From: Sparassis latifolia
Taxonomy: Eukaryota > Basidiomycota > Agaricomycetes > Polyporales > Sparassidaceae
Length of the DNA stretch: 64,000 bases
Assembly (NCBI GenBank): GCA_018466975.1
Contig: CM031559.1
Span: forward strand, 2,976,001-3,040,000
Direction: 5' to 3'
Position 1 is the stretch's first letter. The number at the start of each line of letters is the position of its first letter. A model generated the notes under the pieces. The model was given only the letters and a program-made list of their open reading frames with translations. It was not told where the DNA came from and did not search any database. The position numbers were made by a program, and so were the translations under genes. Positions 12,471-23,220 of the stretch are shown piece after piece.

Positions 12471-14833
12471 AACAGATGTCCAACGCAACTGACTTCGGAT
12501 CCAACTGGCCTTCCCTTTATCACTACAATAAGTGTGCCTATCACTTCTGATATCGGTCCTAGTCGGCGTGGTCGACTTGGCTGATACGGCCAGGGACTGG
12601 AGATGAAACGCTTGCAGTAACTTCATAACCCAAAGTTGCAGGGAAGTGCACAAAGGTGGACGAGGGCACGTTGGTGAGTGGTTCGTCGTAATCGGATGGT
12701 GTAGCTTGAACCGTCGATACTTCCATTCTGATGCTGCTGTAGGTTCCAGTGTGCTCTATACACCTCCTGTGGCAACTGAGATCATGTGTGCCCTTGATAG
12801 CAGCTTCTTCAACAAGGATCTGTCACTTGAGGTTTAACTTGTAGTTGCGGTTGATATCGATATGTGTCCAGTTCGTTCCTGCCATCGATGCGCTGTCACC
12901 TTCTAACCTACACCGTAAGTCCCATACGCAACAAACTTTTTTCAAATCTACGTATTTCTAGCCAAGGTGTGCCGCCGAGAACTTAAGCGGACCTGGCGCA
13001 AAACACTCGGACTATGTTTGGATATCATGATGTCCCCGTGAGTTTTTGTGTTGATATGAATGCTCAGTAGAACCCGCAGGCTGAGCATAATTGAACATCG
13101 CTATCAGGATGGTCCGGTGACCCCCGTAATCTCAGACTACTTTAGCGTGAGCTCTGCTGAAGATGCGGCAGTTCGGCATATAAGACCATGCTTCTACCAG
13201 AATGTCACTGGCGGTGGACTGTCGAACGCGACTGGACATTGGATTCCTTTAGGTGGTATACTACGCCCATCCTGTGCGGACGACGCATGTGAGATGAAGG
13301 CCTCCTCCCGGGCACGGCTGCACCGTTCAAGTGGAGACAGAAATGAACTATGTGAGTTACCTTTGCGTTGGGCGCACATGTACATATCCTGGCGAGATAA
13401 ACTTTGTTGGTCTAACGGTGTTTCGGCGCTTGCTTTACCACCGTCCATGCTGGAAATCTACTGACGACTGAAGTACCATTCCCCCTCCGCAGCAGAGATT
13501 TTCCAATTTCGTGTGGTGCGTTCATCTCCTCTCCGTTACGGGAGTTCCATGCTTACTCGACATGCAGCAATTATTATTGTCCCGTACCAAATGACAAGCG
13601 TAGACACAGCTACGTACCACCGTCTCCCTCTGGGAAACGACTTCGCCTACACTCCACCAGGTCATAGGCTAATGGGCTCTGGAACGACTACTCGGTTGCA
13701 GTTCTTCATCATCACCTATGTTTCCGCCCTCCGCTCCACTCCTAGCGGTGTCAAAGTCTGTTAGACAATGGACACTATTCCCGATCTGCACGTGCGTACG
13801 ATTACCTAATGATTACTCGTCGTGTGGGTACAAAAACTGAGCCACTGTGCGTGAGGTGACTCCAGCCAGCTATCCCTCTTTCTCAGCACTGTGCCATCTG
13901 ACCTGTGCCATTCTCCCGCAGGGGTGCGCTCGGTCATGATTCTGCGCCTCACATACCCGCCTGTGCATGTGACCCTTGCACTCCGTGTCAGGGTGCGGCC
14001 TTCGGGTTGTGGCGGCCGCAAGCATTGTTGCCAACTGGCGCTGGCGGTGTTTGGTATGGGGAAAGCCGTTTCTTTTTTCCTTCCGTTGTGTCTGAACTTT
14101 GCTTTGTGTCGCATTTCAAGAATCTTTTCTCTTTCCATGCGCAAACTTGGCCGGTCGGTGCTCGAGACTGGAAAGGTAACAGTACTGATATGTTCCTTCC
14201 AATCAGGGGTTTATGTCTCTGCTGCTATCGGCGTGGTACCGCTTGTCGTACCGGCTGATGTTGACCAACAGTTACTAATCCGCAAAGGTCTGCGCACTCC
14301 TTGAATATCAGCGCTCGTTCATAGGGGTGATCGCGGTTTTTGACAGGTAGACGGCACTGGATGACTATGCCGGGGCAAGAGTGATTTAGGGAGGCGTCTG
14401 TATACGTAACTCCGCGGCAGCAGGGATACGCTATAGACCTATAATTATTGACGCCTCAGTACGTCGTAATTTGCACTCAGAAAAAAACCTGTTGCGTTTC
14501 ACATCACAGCGGCGACAGGGATGCAACTCACGTGAAGTCACATGTGCATGATCCGTGACATTGCGCATCATAGCACTGCGAGGAGAACCCTGGCGCGTTA
14601 TATCTTGTCTTCAACATCATCTTCGAAATCGGAAGGGACAAGTGGCCACAAGAACTCGTACAATAACTTCAGAGGGGTTTCACCCCGAGTTACAGCAGTT
14701 CTGCAGCCAGCTGGCTACAAAATGTGCACTCTCAAGCTCCGAACTATCTCATCTGGTCGCAACGCGCACACATATGTCGATGTACAAGGTACATCAAGTT
14801 TCCTTGCTTGGCGGAAGCGTAAGGCCCCGCTAG
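12471..14833. other. Gene-poor stretch
   Basis: Only short open frames occur here (for example 134 codons at 13060-13464 and 137 at 13891-14304, both +). They show no motif or splice pattern I recognise. I see no repeats. Confidence 0.4.
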
Positions 14834-16164
14834 GCTACGAGTACTTACGTATATGTCTGAAATTGTGTACGTCTACTCTGGAAACGAAGAATGGACGCGC
14901 ATCTAACACATTGGACCATCGCTCGGACACATCACCTTTTAAGGCTCCACCAAACTCAGGATCCTCCTTCCACTTGCTGCCATATATAACCCCCAGCCGC
15001 CCGGTCGCGGCCAAGTACTTCGGCAGACCGTCCGCAATAACATTCCATACCAAGTAGAACCGCTCCTCACTTCTCTCCGGCTCAAGCGTCTGGAAAATAA
15101 CGCGCAATTGCGGACACTGTTGAGCAACATGAACCAAGGCATCATCCACCTCTGTCCACTCCACTGGGGAGGGTAGAGTATAAGGCAGGAGCTGAGCTGC
15201 CATGGCGTCAATGTATATGTGCTGGAGGTGGACATGGACAGGCTGAATCAGCGAGAGCGCGAGTGAGATATCCAGGATGTGGGTGTAATGATGGTAGTAA
15301 TCATCATAGTATAGCACTTCGCTTCTGATGTGCAGCGTCGCAAGGCTCGGATTGTCGGCGAGGCTGAAACGCTGCGTCCATGGTGGATTGTCATAGAGGT
15401 GCCGGGCGTTCACGAAGCAGAACACAAGGTGCTGCAAGTGCATGCCGGCTTTTCTGAGGAATCTTGCAAAGCAATAGATGAGCTGTAAGGAGGGACAGAT
15501 ATTTCAAGCCTGCGTAGCGGACGCTGAAAATTTGCATCCAGAAAAGAGCTCGCGACGGTTTCAGAATAATGGAGAAACCTAAGCGTGTCCAACACCAAGT
15601 GCGTATGTGGAGGAACAACAATCCAGGATGTCCACGTATCGTCTACCATGTAGGATCGCCAGGTGGACAACGAGCGCAGTTTCGGACATGCAACGATGAG
15701 TCGCAAGAGATCTCCCAGATGGAACGTGTATTCTCGCAGGTAAACCGTCTTTAGGCTGCACAGATTAAGCCGAACTTCGACTGCGTGTCATCCAATATTT
15801 TGCCCATCGACTGGGCCACCTCGAGATGCTCAACACGAGGAAGCTTAACCAACGCACGAGGCATCTCGCCGTCGACCCAACTTGGCCGGGAATGCGTCTT
15901 CACAACCACGACGCGCCTGACGTGATTGGTAAGATATGGGAATCTTCTGAGGAGCTTTTCAAACGCGGCATAACCGACGGCATCTTTAAGGATAATTGAG
16001 CGGAAAAGGTGAAGGCGCGTCCGGGGCAACCAGCTGCGGCACACGAGACCGCAGGCAATGAGCGCGGCGGGGTCATCCCGAAGCTGATCCAAAACGAAGT
16101 CGACCAATTCTGGGGGTAACATTTGAGCATCGTGCTGCATGATCAGTCCTGGATAATTCGGCAC
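14834..16164 (-). pseudogene. F-box protein with LRR-like C-terminus; reading frame broken or unusually spliced
   Basis: The first block (16164-15754) encodes an F-box: LPPELVDFVLDQLRDDPAAL, then CGLVCRSWLPRTRLHLF. This is the motif that recruits Skp1 in SCF ubiquitin ligases. The frame then changes twice: near 15765-15800 into a block reading LNLCSLKTVYLREYTF (to about 15500), and near 15490-15515 into the final block, with LIYCFARFLRKAG followed by MHLQHLVFCFVN and running to a stop at about 14835. GT-AG introns of about 56 bp and 74 bp can be drawn to join the frames, but both would remove coding-looking leucine-rich segments, so two frameshifts are equally possible. The total length (about 430 residues) is normal for fungal F-box proteins. 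The C-terminal blocks are probably substrate-binding leucine-rich repeats; the target is unknown. Confidence 0.6.
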
Positions 16165-18230
16165 TCAACGCGAAACGAGAAGAGAGGGACGTACGAGGGA
16201 CGTACTCTTTTTTCTTTCTTTTTTTTGCCTCATGTGTTTATTGTCCGCGAGGGCGTAGCTATGGTCCGCAGACGCGACTTTACTTCTTGAGACCACTGGC
16301 AGCTCCACTGTCCTCTGTCAAATTATTTAATGACATCCGAATAAGTTGCAGTGCTAGGAGCAACGACGTGAGAACAAGGCCCTTAAACTTTGAATGTTCC
16401 GCCTTACGGTCGAGGGGGTACAGCTAAAACAAGGAGAAACGTCACTATATTCATCTCGGATATACAGATAGGGAATAATAGAGACGCTAACCTGAGGATG
16501 ACTATTAGGGTCATTTCGCGTTTCGTTGACGCCGCAGTTATTTCGTCCGACGATCGTCTCTCCTGGTCTCGTCGAAGGTGCTGTACTTGGACTTCTTACC
16601 GCCTTGTCATCAGGTAGGTTGATCTCTCATGCTTATAGAACAAGTTTTGAAATAGCGGCGTAGGGGGGATAGTTTTGGCCGGATGGAAAGACACTGCGCA
16701 ATCTGGCTGGAAATGAGCGGATGATCCTATGAAGGGTAAAGGTGTATTAACCCAGCATAGATGCGTCGGTAATTCCGCCTCGAACAACACAAAAAAAGTA
16801 GAACGATAGGCGTGACACGCAGCCTTATTGTCGATGACGTTCTGCCGCAAAAACGTTCTAAGCACGAAGATGGTGGTTCTGCGTGTCGCCGATTCTGAAT
16901 ACCAACTGCGATGACAGCTCCCTTGGCGGAAGCGAGTCGCATAGCACTCGGTTAGAGTCAGAGTGATTAAGTAGTATGTCTCACCATACAGCGCTGTCCT
17001 TCGCTCGGGGTACGTAAGCTGCCGTTCATACCGTCCTCTGGAGAAAAAGTGCGGGGAGGGGGAGGAGCCTCCCTCGATTTTCCATTTGTCATCTCCTCCA
17101 TAACATTTACCTGTGGATGTCCGAAGGACCTATTACACCGCAAGGTTTATGTGAGATGAGTTGGAATGATACCCGGTGTCCCTCTAACAGAGACGTCAAA
17201 TTATATTTGTATTGCATGAAGATATTTCGTACTCCTGGCAAGCAACCGCGGGGTAATAATCTTGAACTTTGGATACTAATTGCAGGGGGACACGGTCACT
17301 CGGCGTTTGAACCTAGGCCGCCCCGTGCATGTGGTGACGTTGCCGGACAATTGCCGGATCAGGATGCGCTTAGCACCCCTTTGATACCAACGTCTGCGCC
17401 TGGCTTTCTTCCTTCACAGCTCCCTGGGTCTTTCTCCGTGTTCAACGTCGTACAGCCCCGCACCATGATCACAATACTTCTCAACCATTCCTGCTCCTCA
17501 CCATTCCTGACCGCTCCATTCCTGACCGCTCCATTCGCCCTGTCGTCGTCCTGCCCTGTCATCGATCATCGCCCGCCATCGATAACGCCGATGCGGATTC
17601 GCGCCCGCTCAGCCTCCAGCTCACAGACTGCCATTCGCACCGGGATGGATTATAGAGGAGGAGGAGATGTTGCATAGAGGGATGACGGGTGTGGGCTGCG
17701 TTCATAGCACGGGGCGGCCATTGTAAGTGCTCATACTCGTCTGCTGTCCGAACGTTCGCGCTCTTCCATGTACGAGGAATGCCCCGACCTATCCGCCGTT
17801 CTCTCTTCGACGTTTGAGGTGTTTGAGTTTTCCTTCGCGACAACGGCGCGGCCTTGACCGTCCGTGCGGACCGACCGACCGGCCCCGCCAGCTCCCTGCT
17901 AGACAGTTAACTGGCAACGCCTCTCTCTCTTTCCTTCTGTACTTCCTGTACGCACTTTATTTCTTCTTGTACGGCGATCTTCGCTCGTCGACTTCTTGGT
18001 CCGCAGCTACTAGTGCTGTTCTTCACGCTCGTAGCCGTCGACCAAACAGAGTCGACAAGCTAATTATCCCTATCCTCATAATCGCATTTTCGCTTTACAA
18101 CATACTGACATAATCTTAACATGTCTCATTCAGATAAGATTCGTTACGGTGGAAACATTGTAAGACTTCATGAACGTTTTCTCGGTGACCCGACAACCTT
18201 AAGTGGGGTATCGTCAACAAAGACTGGTAT
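16165..18230. other. Intergenic stretch, no gene seen
   Basis: This contains a pyrimidine-rich tract near 16208-16227 just upstream of the F-box gene. A 15-bp unit (ATTCCTGACCGCTCC) is repeated about two and a half times near 17502-17536. Open frames (largest 186 codons at 17117-17677, +) show no recognisable motifs. Base composition shifts towards AT near its right end. Confidence 0.4.
17502..17536. repeat. Short tandem repeat, 15-bp unit
   Basis: The unit ATTCCTGACCGCTCC occurs twice in full and a third time in part, head to tail. No coding context is supported. Confidence 0.6.
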
Positions 18231-18301
18231 GTGCAGTCAAAAAGATGCAATTCCGACATTGGTGTTTGACCCAATATCGGAATTGCATCTTTTTGACTGC
18301 A
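18231..18301. repeat. Near-perfect inverted repeat (32-bp arms, 7-nt loop)
   Basis: The left arm (18231-18262, starting GTGCAGTCAAAAAGATGCAA) and right arm (18270-18301) are reverse complements with one mismatch, a C/T transition. The spacer is seven bases. It would form a very stable hairpin or cruciform. It sits where the GC-balanced sequence on the left changes to the AT-rich island on the right. It could be a minimal palindromic MITE or the leftover end of a larger element; no target-site duplication is obvious. Confidence 0.85.
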
Positions 18302-19764
18302 CTCTATAAGCCAAATCATTCAGTTGGCATCATGTTTCCCAGGTCTAAACATCATTGTCTTTTCTAGCATGTGCTCAGTCCAGACTGCAACACAGGTCAA
18401 TCTAGTAATCGAGGAGTTGTTGTTGGACAAAATCAGGGAGGCATTTTCAGAATTGAATTAATTAGGGTCAAATGGGCCATGTAAGATGGGAAGTACTGCA
18501 CTTCTCTTGATGTACATTGGTGATGTATTCTATATTTTTCTTATGCCCATCTGATTACTACCTTCTTCAAGGCTGCTTATATCCATGTCTAATGTGATGC
18601 AACTCATTCCCTGTTAGATTATATTGCCCTGTATATTGCACTGTTGTTATTGGAAGTCTTCACAGTGGTCTGTGCAGAGGTGTGATGGTTAAGTCCATCA
18701 ACGGCCAATTCTAGTCAGCTCACGGTCTCTTAGCACAATTATGATTGCTCGTGGTCTCTTAGATCAATCATGGTCACTCACAGTCTCTTAGCACAATCAT
18801 GGTCACTCGCAGTCTTGTGTCTCTGGTATGCAGATTCTGCACTAGCTACCCTCACAGGCTCTTGTAGATACAGGATATTTGGTCTGTCATGTTTGTACTT
18901 ATCTCCTTGCAGAATTATTGCCAGTATGTCTCTTGTTTACGACCCTTCTATTACTGCAAATCTGCCAATACATGACATTCACCCGAGCTGACCTGTTTCT
19001 TGTCATGTCCATTATGAGGAAGTCTCTATGATAGAATGTGAGATACCTCCCCTAAGCTGCTCAACATAAGATGACATCATGAAGAATGCATAAATAATGC
19101 GGCCTGTGAGGCATCATCGACCAGTGATGAAGGGACAAATCTATTGTGCATGTGACTGCATCATTGCATCTGTAGCACTGAATGGGTGATCTATTGAGTA
19201 CGGTAAGATAATATAAAATATTATATAGTTCTGTCATGCTGCATCAAGAAACATTGAAGTTTAAAAGACAGCCAAATTATGCATCCTGAGTAATTTGAAC
19301 ATGAAGCTGAAGGAGGTAATTATATGATCACTTGTCTGCATTATATTGGTGTCACGGGCACAAAAATCCTTTCCTCACTGTACTTCCACTGGTATCAATG
19401 AGGGATGCATGAGATCAAGGGGTTCGGACCATCAACTATAATAACAGAAGATGACTAATGTCCCAACACAACCAATATGAGTTGAATGAATGAAAATGAG
19501 AAACAAAGTACGATCTAACAATCTGATCAGTCAGAAGTCTCCTATCCACCAAGCCTGCACTCACATGATTTTATCGTAATCAATGAGTATGAACTCGCGG
19601 GATACTATGGTAATATCCTGCTATATCATAATGACAGAGTCTGGGCAAAGAAAAAACTGCACTTCTTTTTCTTAATGAAACAGCTGTGAAAATAGTTCTC
19701 TTTTCTGCCCCTCTAACAACTCTGCATCTCCTCACGAAAGGAAACATAGATGTCAATAGTATGG
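18302..19764. other. AT-rich, CpG-poor non-coding sequence at the left of the island
   Basis: No open frame of note. It contains a 29-bp tandem repeat, listed separately. The sequence is visibly depleted of CG dinucleotides compared with the flanks. Confidence 0.5.
18719..18818. repeat. 29-bp tandem repeat, about 3.4 copies
   Basis: Units start at 18719, 18748, 18777 and (partial) 18806. Each has the pattern CTCRYRGTCTCTTAGMWCAA followed by an ATGRTYR-type end. Differences between units are mostly transitions. It is non-coding. Confidence 0.75.
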
Positions 19765-21085
19765 TGATACGCTCCCAGACCTCCTGGCCTCTGAAAATGT
19801 GTTTTCCAGTGATCGCTCAGACCTCACTACTCTATGCCTTAGCCTCCGAGATGCATCCAACCCTTTTGCGACATTTTGCAAACTTTTCCAACTTCGTTCG
19901 ACTTCGTTCGACTTTGCTCGATTCCTCACAACTTCTCATCAAGATTTGACATTCTTTTGTCACTCATACACCACTCTTGCGTCTCCCTGCTGTTGGATAC
20001 CACTTACCCATTGCCCTTTGGTCTCGTCCGATGTGCCCTGGCCAATTCTTTCTAAGTCCATACTTTCCCAACATTGCGTCACCTCTCTGGATGTCACACC
20101 GACTCGCTGGTTCATCGCGCTGACTTATCAGTGTCACTCGATGGTCGTGCCCTCTTGTTTTGCAAATCTCATGCCCTTTATCGTTCAACCTTCCCCTTCA
20201 AGACTCCTACCTCAGGCTTCGTGCTGGACCGAAGATGCCATTTGAGTGTTCTATGTGGTTCAGGACAAGTAGCATATGTTTTCTTTCAATTTCCTTCTAC
20301 TTTACTGTTCTTCTCCATCGCTAATGTATGACATTCACCTTTCCACTCACTTTACCTATTTTTCCATTGGTCCTAGACCATTGCGACTCTTTCTGATGTC
20401 AGGATCCATCGTCCAACATTTTGCGACTTTCGCATTTTCTCTCCCTTTTTCCCCTCTATAAATGCCTGCTGTATCTATGTCGATCGTCATCGAAGACCAG
20501 TAGGAGACTTCCCCCTTCACTCCAGATCACCGAGAAACTGCGTTTACTGCAATAGCGACTTCGAACTGCGATATACCTCACTGCGACATGATGAGACTGC
20601 GATACTTCGAGACTGTGTACTGCGACTGCGATAGCGAACTGCGACACTGCAATAGCGACATAGCAACATAGCGATATAGTGATATACCATCTATGTTAGT
20701 CTTACTATGACTTTTGCATTAGACTGACTGCAACTTCATCGAGACAGCGAATACTGCATTTCCCCATAGCATTCTACCCTCACAGATAGTTCCCTTCCCC
20801 TTTGCGATTTAGTTCGCATTTGCCTACGAGTTTGGTGATCAGGTCGCAACTTTAGCTTCCTATTTTTGACTTTTGTGACTTTGTCGTAGATTGTCGCCCG
20901 ACTTCGCTTTTATATCGCGAGTCCTCATTTCTTTACAGGTTGCATCCCCCTTTGGCTTAGGTCGAGGTTCTGGGACCCACTTGCATCATTTCACAGTTGC
21001 AACACCCTTCCTTCTCACACAGATAGCCCTGCTTCTTGCTTGTTTTAGATGAGTTTAGGTGTTTATATTAGGTGTGCACTCATCA
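19765..21085 (+). mobile_element. LTR-like repeat, copy 1 (probable solo LTR)
   Basis: This 1.32-kb block begins TGATACGCTCCCAGACC, ends GTGCACTCATCA and recurs in direct orientation at 25200-26509. It has LTR features: TG...CA termini, a TATA box (TATAAATG, about 20457) followed by a region rich in GCGATAG/CTGCGAC-type short repeats, and a short flanking duplication ATGG (19761-19764 and 21086-21089). The DNA between the two copies holds an F-box gene rather than gag-pol, so they are better read as two solo LTRs than as one element. The two open frames inside are not conserved in the other copy. Confidence 0.6.
20457..20464 (+). promoter_or_regulatory. TATA box inside LTR-like repeat copy 1
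   Basis: TATAAATG lies within CCCTCTATAAATGCCTGC; copy 2 keeps the same motif as TATAAATA at about 25864. Such a box would set transcription start in the U3/R part of an LTR. Confidence 0.45.
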
Positions 21086-21938
21086 ATGGACACCGCCAAA
21101 ATATTCTTAGGCCAAAATCTGATCGATGGGCTTCCAGTACATCTTGTCACTGCTCTGTCTAGATGGAGTCAATGAGATTCCAATCTCCAGCCTTTGAAGA
21201 TGGCTGCTGGGTGAAATCTGCTCAAGAAGTGCCAGCAGGCAAGATTGGAGCATGTTCTGGTGAAGTCAGTACATGCGGAAGCTCACCGTCAAGGTGTGCA
21301 AGCTTGAGCAGCGTGAAAGATTAATATTTTCTATAGAAAGGACTGTGCCAATGTTAAAAACTAACACACAATGTAGAATTGAATTTCTGCACTTGGTTCC
21401 CTTAAAATGCACGCTAAGCTCAGCTCTTCTAGTGTGGGCCATAGTTTCTGGATCATTCTCCACCTTGCATCACATATAGCTCTACCACTGATATGCAATG
21501 ACAGATCATGTAATGAAGCAACTGAAGGGCCTTTACTAAGTCAGTCTAGCAGAGGAATGTTAGTATCGGAGAGTATGTCTAAGCAGATGAGACTGGGACC
21601 AGGTTTGTTAAATGCACAGCTGAATTCCTACAGATTAGAAAGCACCTGAGGCCCTTTCACCCAGTTGACATGCTGAAGTGTAAGGCTATGGAGGTTGGTG
21701 AATAAGATAAGGAGGCTTGAGAGTTCCTTGTACGACCTGATTATGCAGTTGTAGAGGTGAAGGGTGTGGATGCACACCAATTGTGAAAAACCAACTAGGA
21801 GCATGAATGAATGCACATGCTCTGTGGTCCAATGCTCGATAGTCAGGTCACATACGTGGGAAAATACTCACCTAAGTTTGAGCAGAAAGAGATGGATCTG
21901 CTCATATTCATGATGTTTGGTTTTAGTGGGGATATAGA

Positions 21939-22958
21939 CAGGCTCCGTCCCACCGTCGCGGAGAGTTAAGAGGGACGATATCCTAATAACATGAAATGCT
22001 TTGTCCCAGAACACGTGCAATGCTTGATCACGTGAACCACGTGAATCTTATTGCTACTGGAACCTTATTTCCACTTAACTCTCCACGATGGCTGGCACTA
22101 AACATGGAACAAACAAATGCCACCCCAGACGTGTCTGCCCAATTTGGTGGTGCAGAAGGGAGGACTGAGATTAGATTTAATTGACTTGCAACAATTTATT
22201 TTTGTGTACTGCAAAGCCAGTTCTTCGATCTTCCCCAACAGAAGTCCCATAGTGGCTCTGGGGTGTCTGTCCTCATTCTTGTGGCCATATCTTCTATATG
22301 AAATCTGTGGATCTGATCTGACACAGCATGGGCTGCACTGAAGTGCCAGTCATTCTCCTTTCTCGAGAGCTCGTGCACGGCGGAGGAGCAACGCTTCTGC
22401 GACAGCTGTTGTGCCCACAGCGCCATTGGTCTTGCGGTTGCAGGATGAGAAGAGAAAATGTCGAGGACTTCTGAAAAGCATGTGATGATATCATGAAGGA
22501 GGACTTTGCGAGCATGGCTGTAAGGATCTTCTACTACAGCTGTTAGGAGGTCCAGAATACTGGCTGTGTGTGAGACTAGGTACTTGATAGTATTTTCAAT
22601 GACCTCCATTGCCATTAACCCTTTGTTAAGTGCTTCAGAACTATTCAACAACGACACAATCCACTCAATTAGGAAGTCCATAAATTCGATCTATTCAAGA
22701 AATTGTTGTAAATTAAGTTATCATACTTCTGATATCCGGAGCCTGGACCACCCTATGGAGCTGCCATCACCGGGTGGTGTTTGTTTGTTCCATGTTTGGT
22801 GCCAGCCATTATGGAGAGTTAAGTGGGAATAAGGTTCCGATAGTAATAAGATTCATGTGGTTCACATGATCAAGCATTGCACGTGTTCTGGGACAAAGCA
22901 TTTCATGTTATTGGGATATCGTCCCTCTTAACTCTCCGCGATGGTGGGACAGAGCCTG
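21939..22958. mobile_element. Non-autonomous Mutator-like (MULE) element with ~190-bp TIRs
   Basis: The element is bounded by a perfect 9-bp direct repeat GGATATAGA (21930-21938 and 22959-22967). It starts CAGGCTCCGTCCCACC and ends with the inverted match GGTGGGACAGAGCCTG. The terminal inverted repeats run about 190 bp (21939-22132 and 22771-22958) and are about 93% identical by eye, with only transitions noted. A 9-bp duplication plus long TIRs is the signature of the Mutator superfamily. Each TIR also carries GGAGAGTTAAG and, ~110 bp further, its complement CTTAACTCTCC, so each end can fold on itself. No transposase is encoded; the interior holds an unrelated open frame. It interrupts an F-box gene. 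Confidence 0.8.
22196..22681 (-). CDS. Unrecognised open reading frame inside the Mutator-like element
   Basis: A 161-codon frame fills the element's interior, starting MDFLIEWIVSLLNSSEALNK and ending shortly before the left TIR. The protein is largely helical in character, with a distinctive PEPLWDFCWG motif near residue 147. It has no DDE transposase motif or zinc finger, so it is not the element's own transposase. It may be a captured host gene fragment (Pack-MULE type) or cargo. I do not recognise the family. It has no flanking intron signals that I could support. Whether it is expressed is unknown. Confidence 0.35.
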   Translation of the reverse strand: MDFLIEWIVSLLNSSEALNKGLMAMEVIENTIKYLVSHTASILDLLTAVVEDPYSHARKVLLHDIITCFSEVLDIFSSHPATARPMALWAQQLSQKRCSSAVHELSRKENDWHFSAAHAVSDQIHRFHIEDMATRMRTDTPEPLWDFCWGRSKNWLCSTQK

Positions 22959-23220
22959 GGATATAGATAAATTTGGGCATTTCTCCCAGCTAGAGTGAGA
23001 GTATGGAGGCAAACCATGGTGTCAAGTGCTTGAACTCCGATGTATGAACAAGAGATGAGCAGGTCTGCTGGCTGAAAATGTGCATGCTGCTAAACAGATG
23101 GTGGTCACTGCGAGCCAGCCAAGCCCGACATGTGAGCGCACAGTTGTACAGTGACTTCTGATCGCCATGCAGAAAATTGATAATATGGTTGATTAGTTTA
23201 CCAGGAAGAGGATGTGGCAT

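Larger units (their letters stand above)
21264..23220 (-). pseudogene. F-box gene interrupted by a Mutator-like element
   Basis: The 5' part (23220 to about 22968) begins MPHPLPGKLINHIINFLHGD and continues CALTCRAWLARSDHHLF, a clear F-box. The 3' part resumes left of the insertion (about 21929 down to 21264) with leucine-rich-repeat-like blocks such as TNLHSLTLQHVNWVKGP (about 21670-21720) and INLSRCSSLHTLTVSF (about 21270-21320). Between them lies the 1,020-bp element 21939-22958 flanked by a 9-bp target duplication, so the gene was one unit before insertion. Beyond the insertion the frame is broken by several stops, so the gene was probably decaying anyway. The intact protein would have been an SCF substrate receptor. 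Codon use is much more AT-rich than that of the F-box genes at 40-43 kb. Confidence 0.65.

Noticed and set aside
13060..13464. 134-codon open frame on +
   Set aside because: Composition and lack of motifs suggest chance; no exon structure around it.
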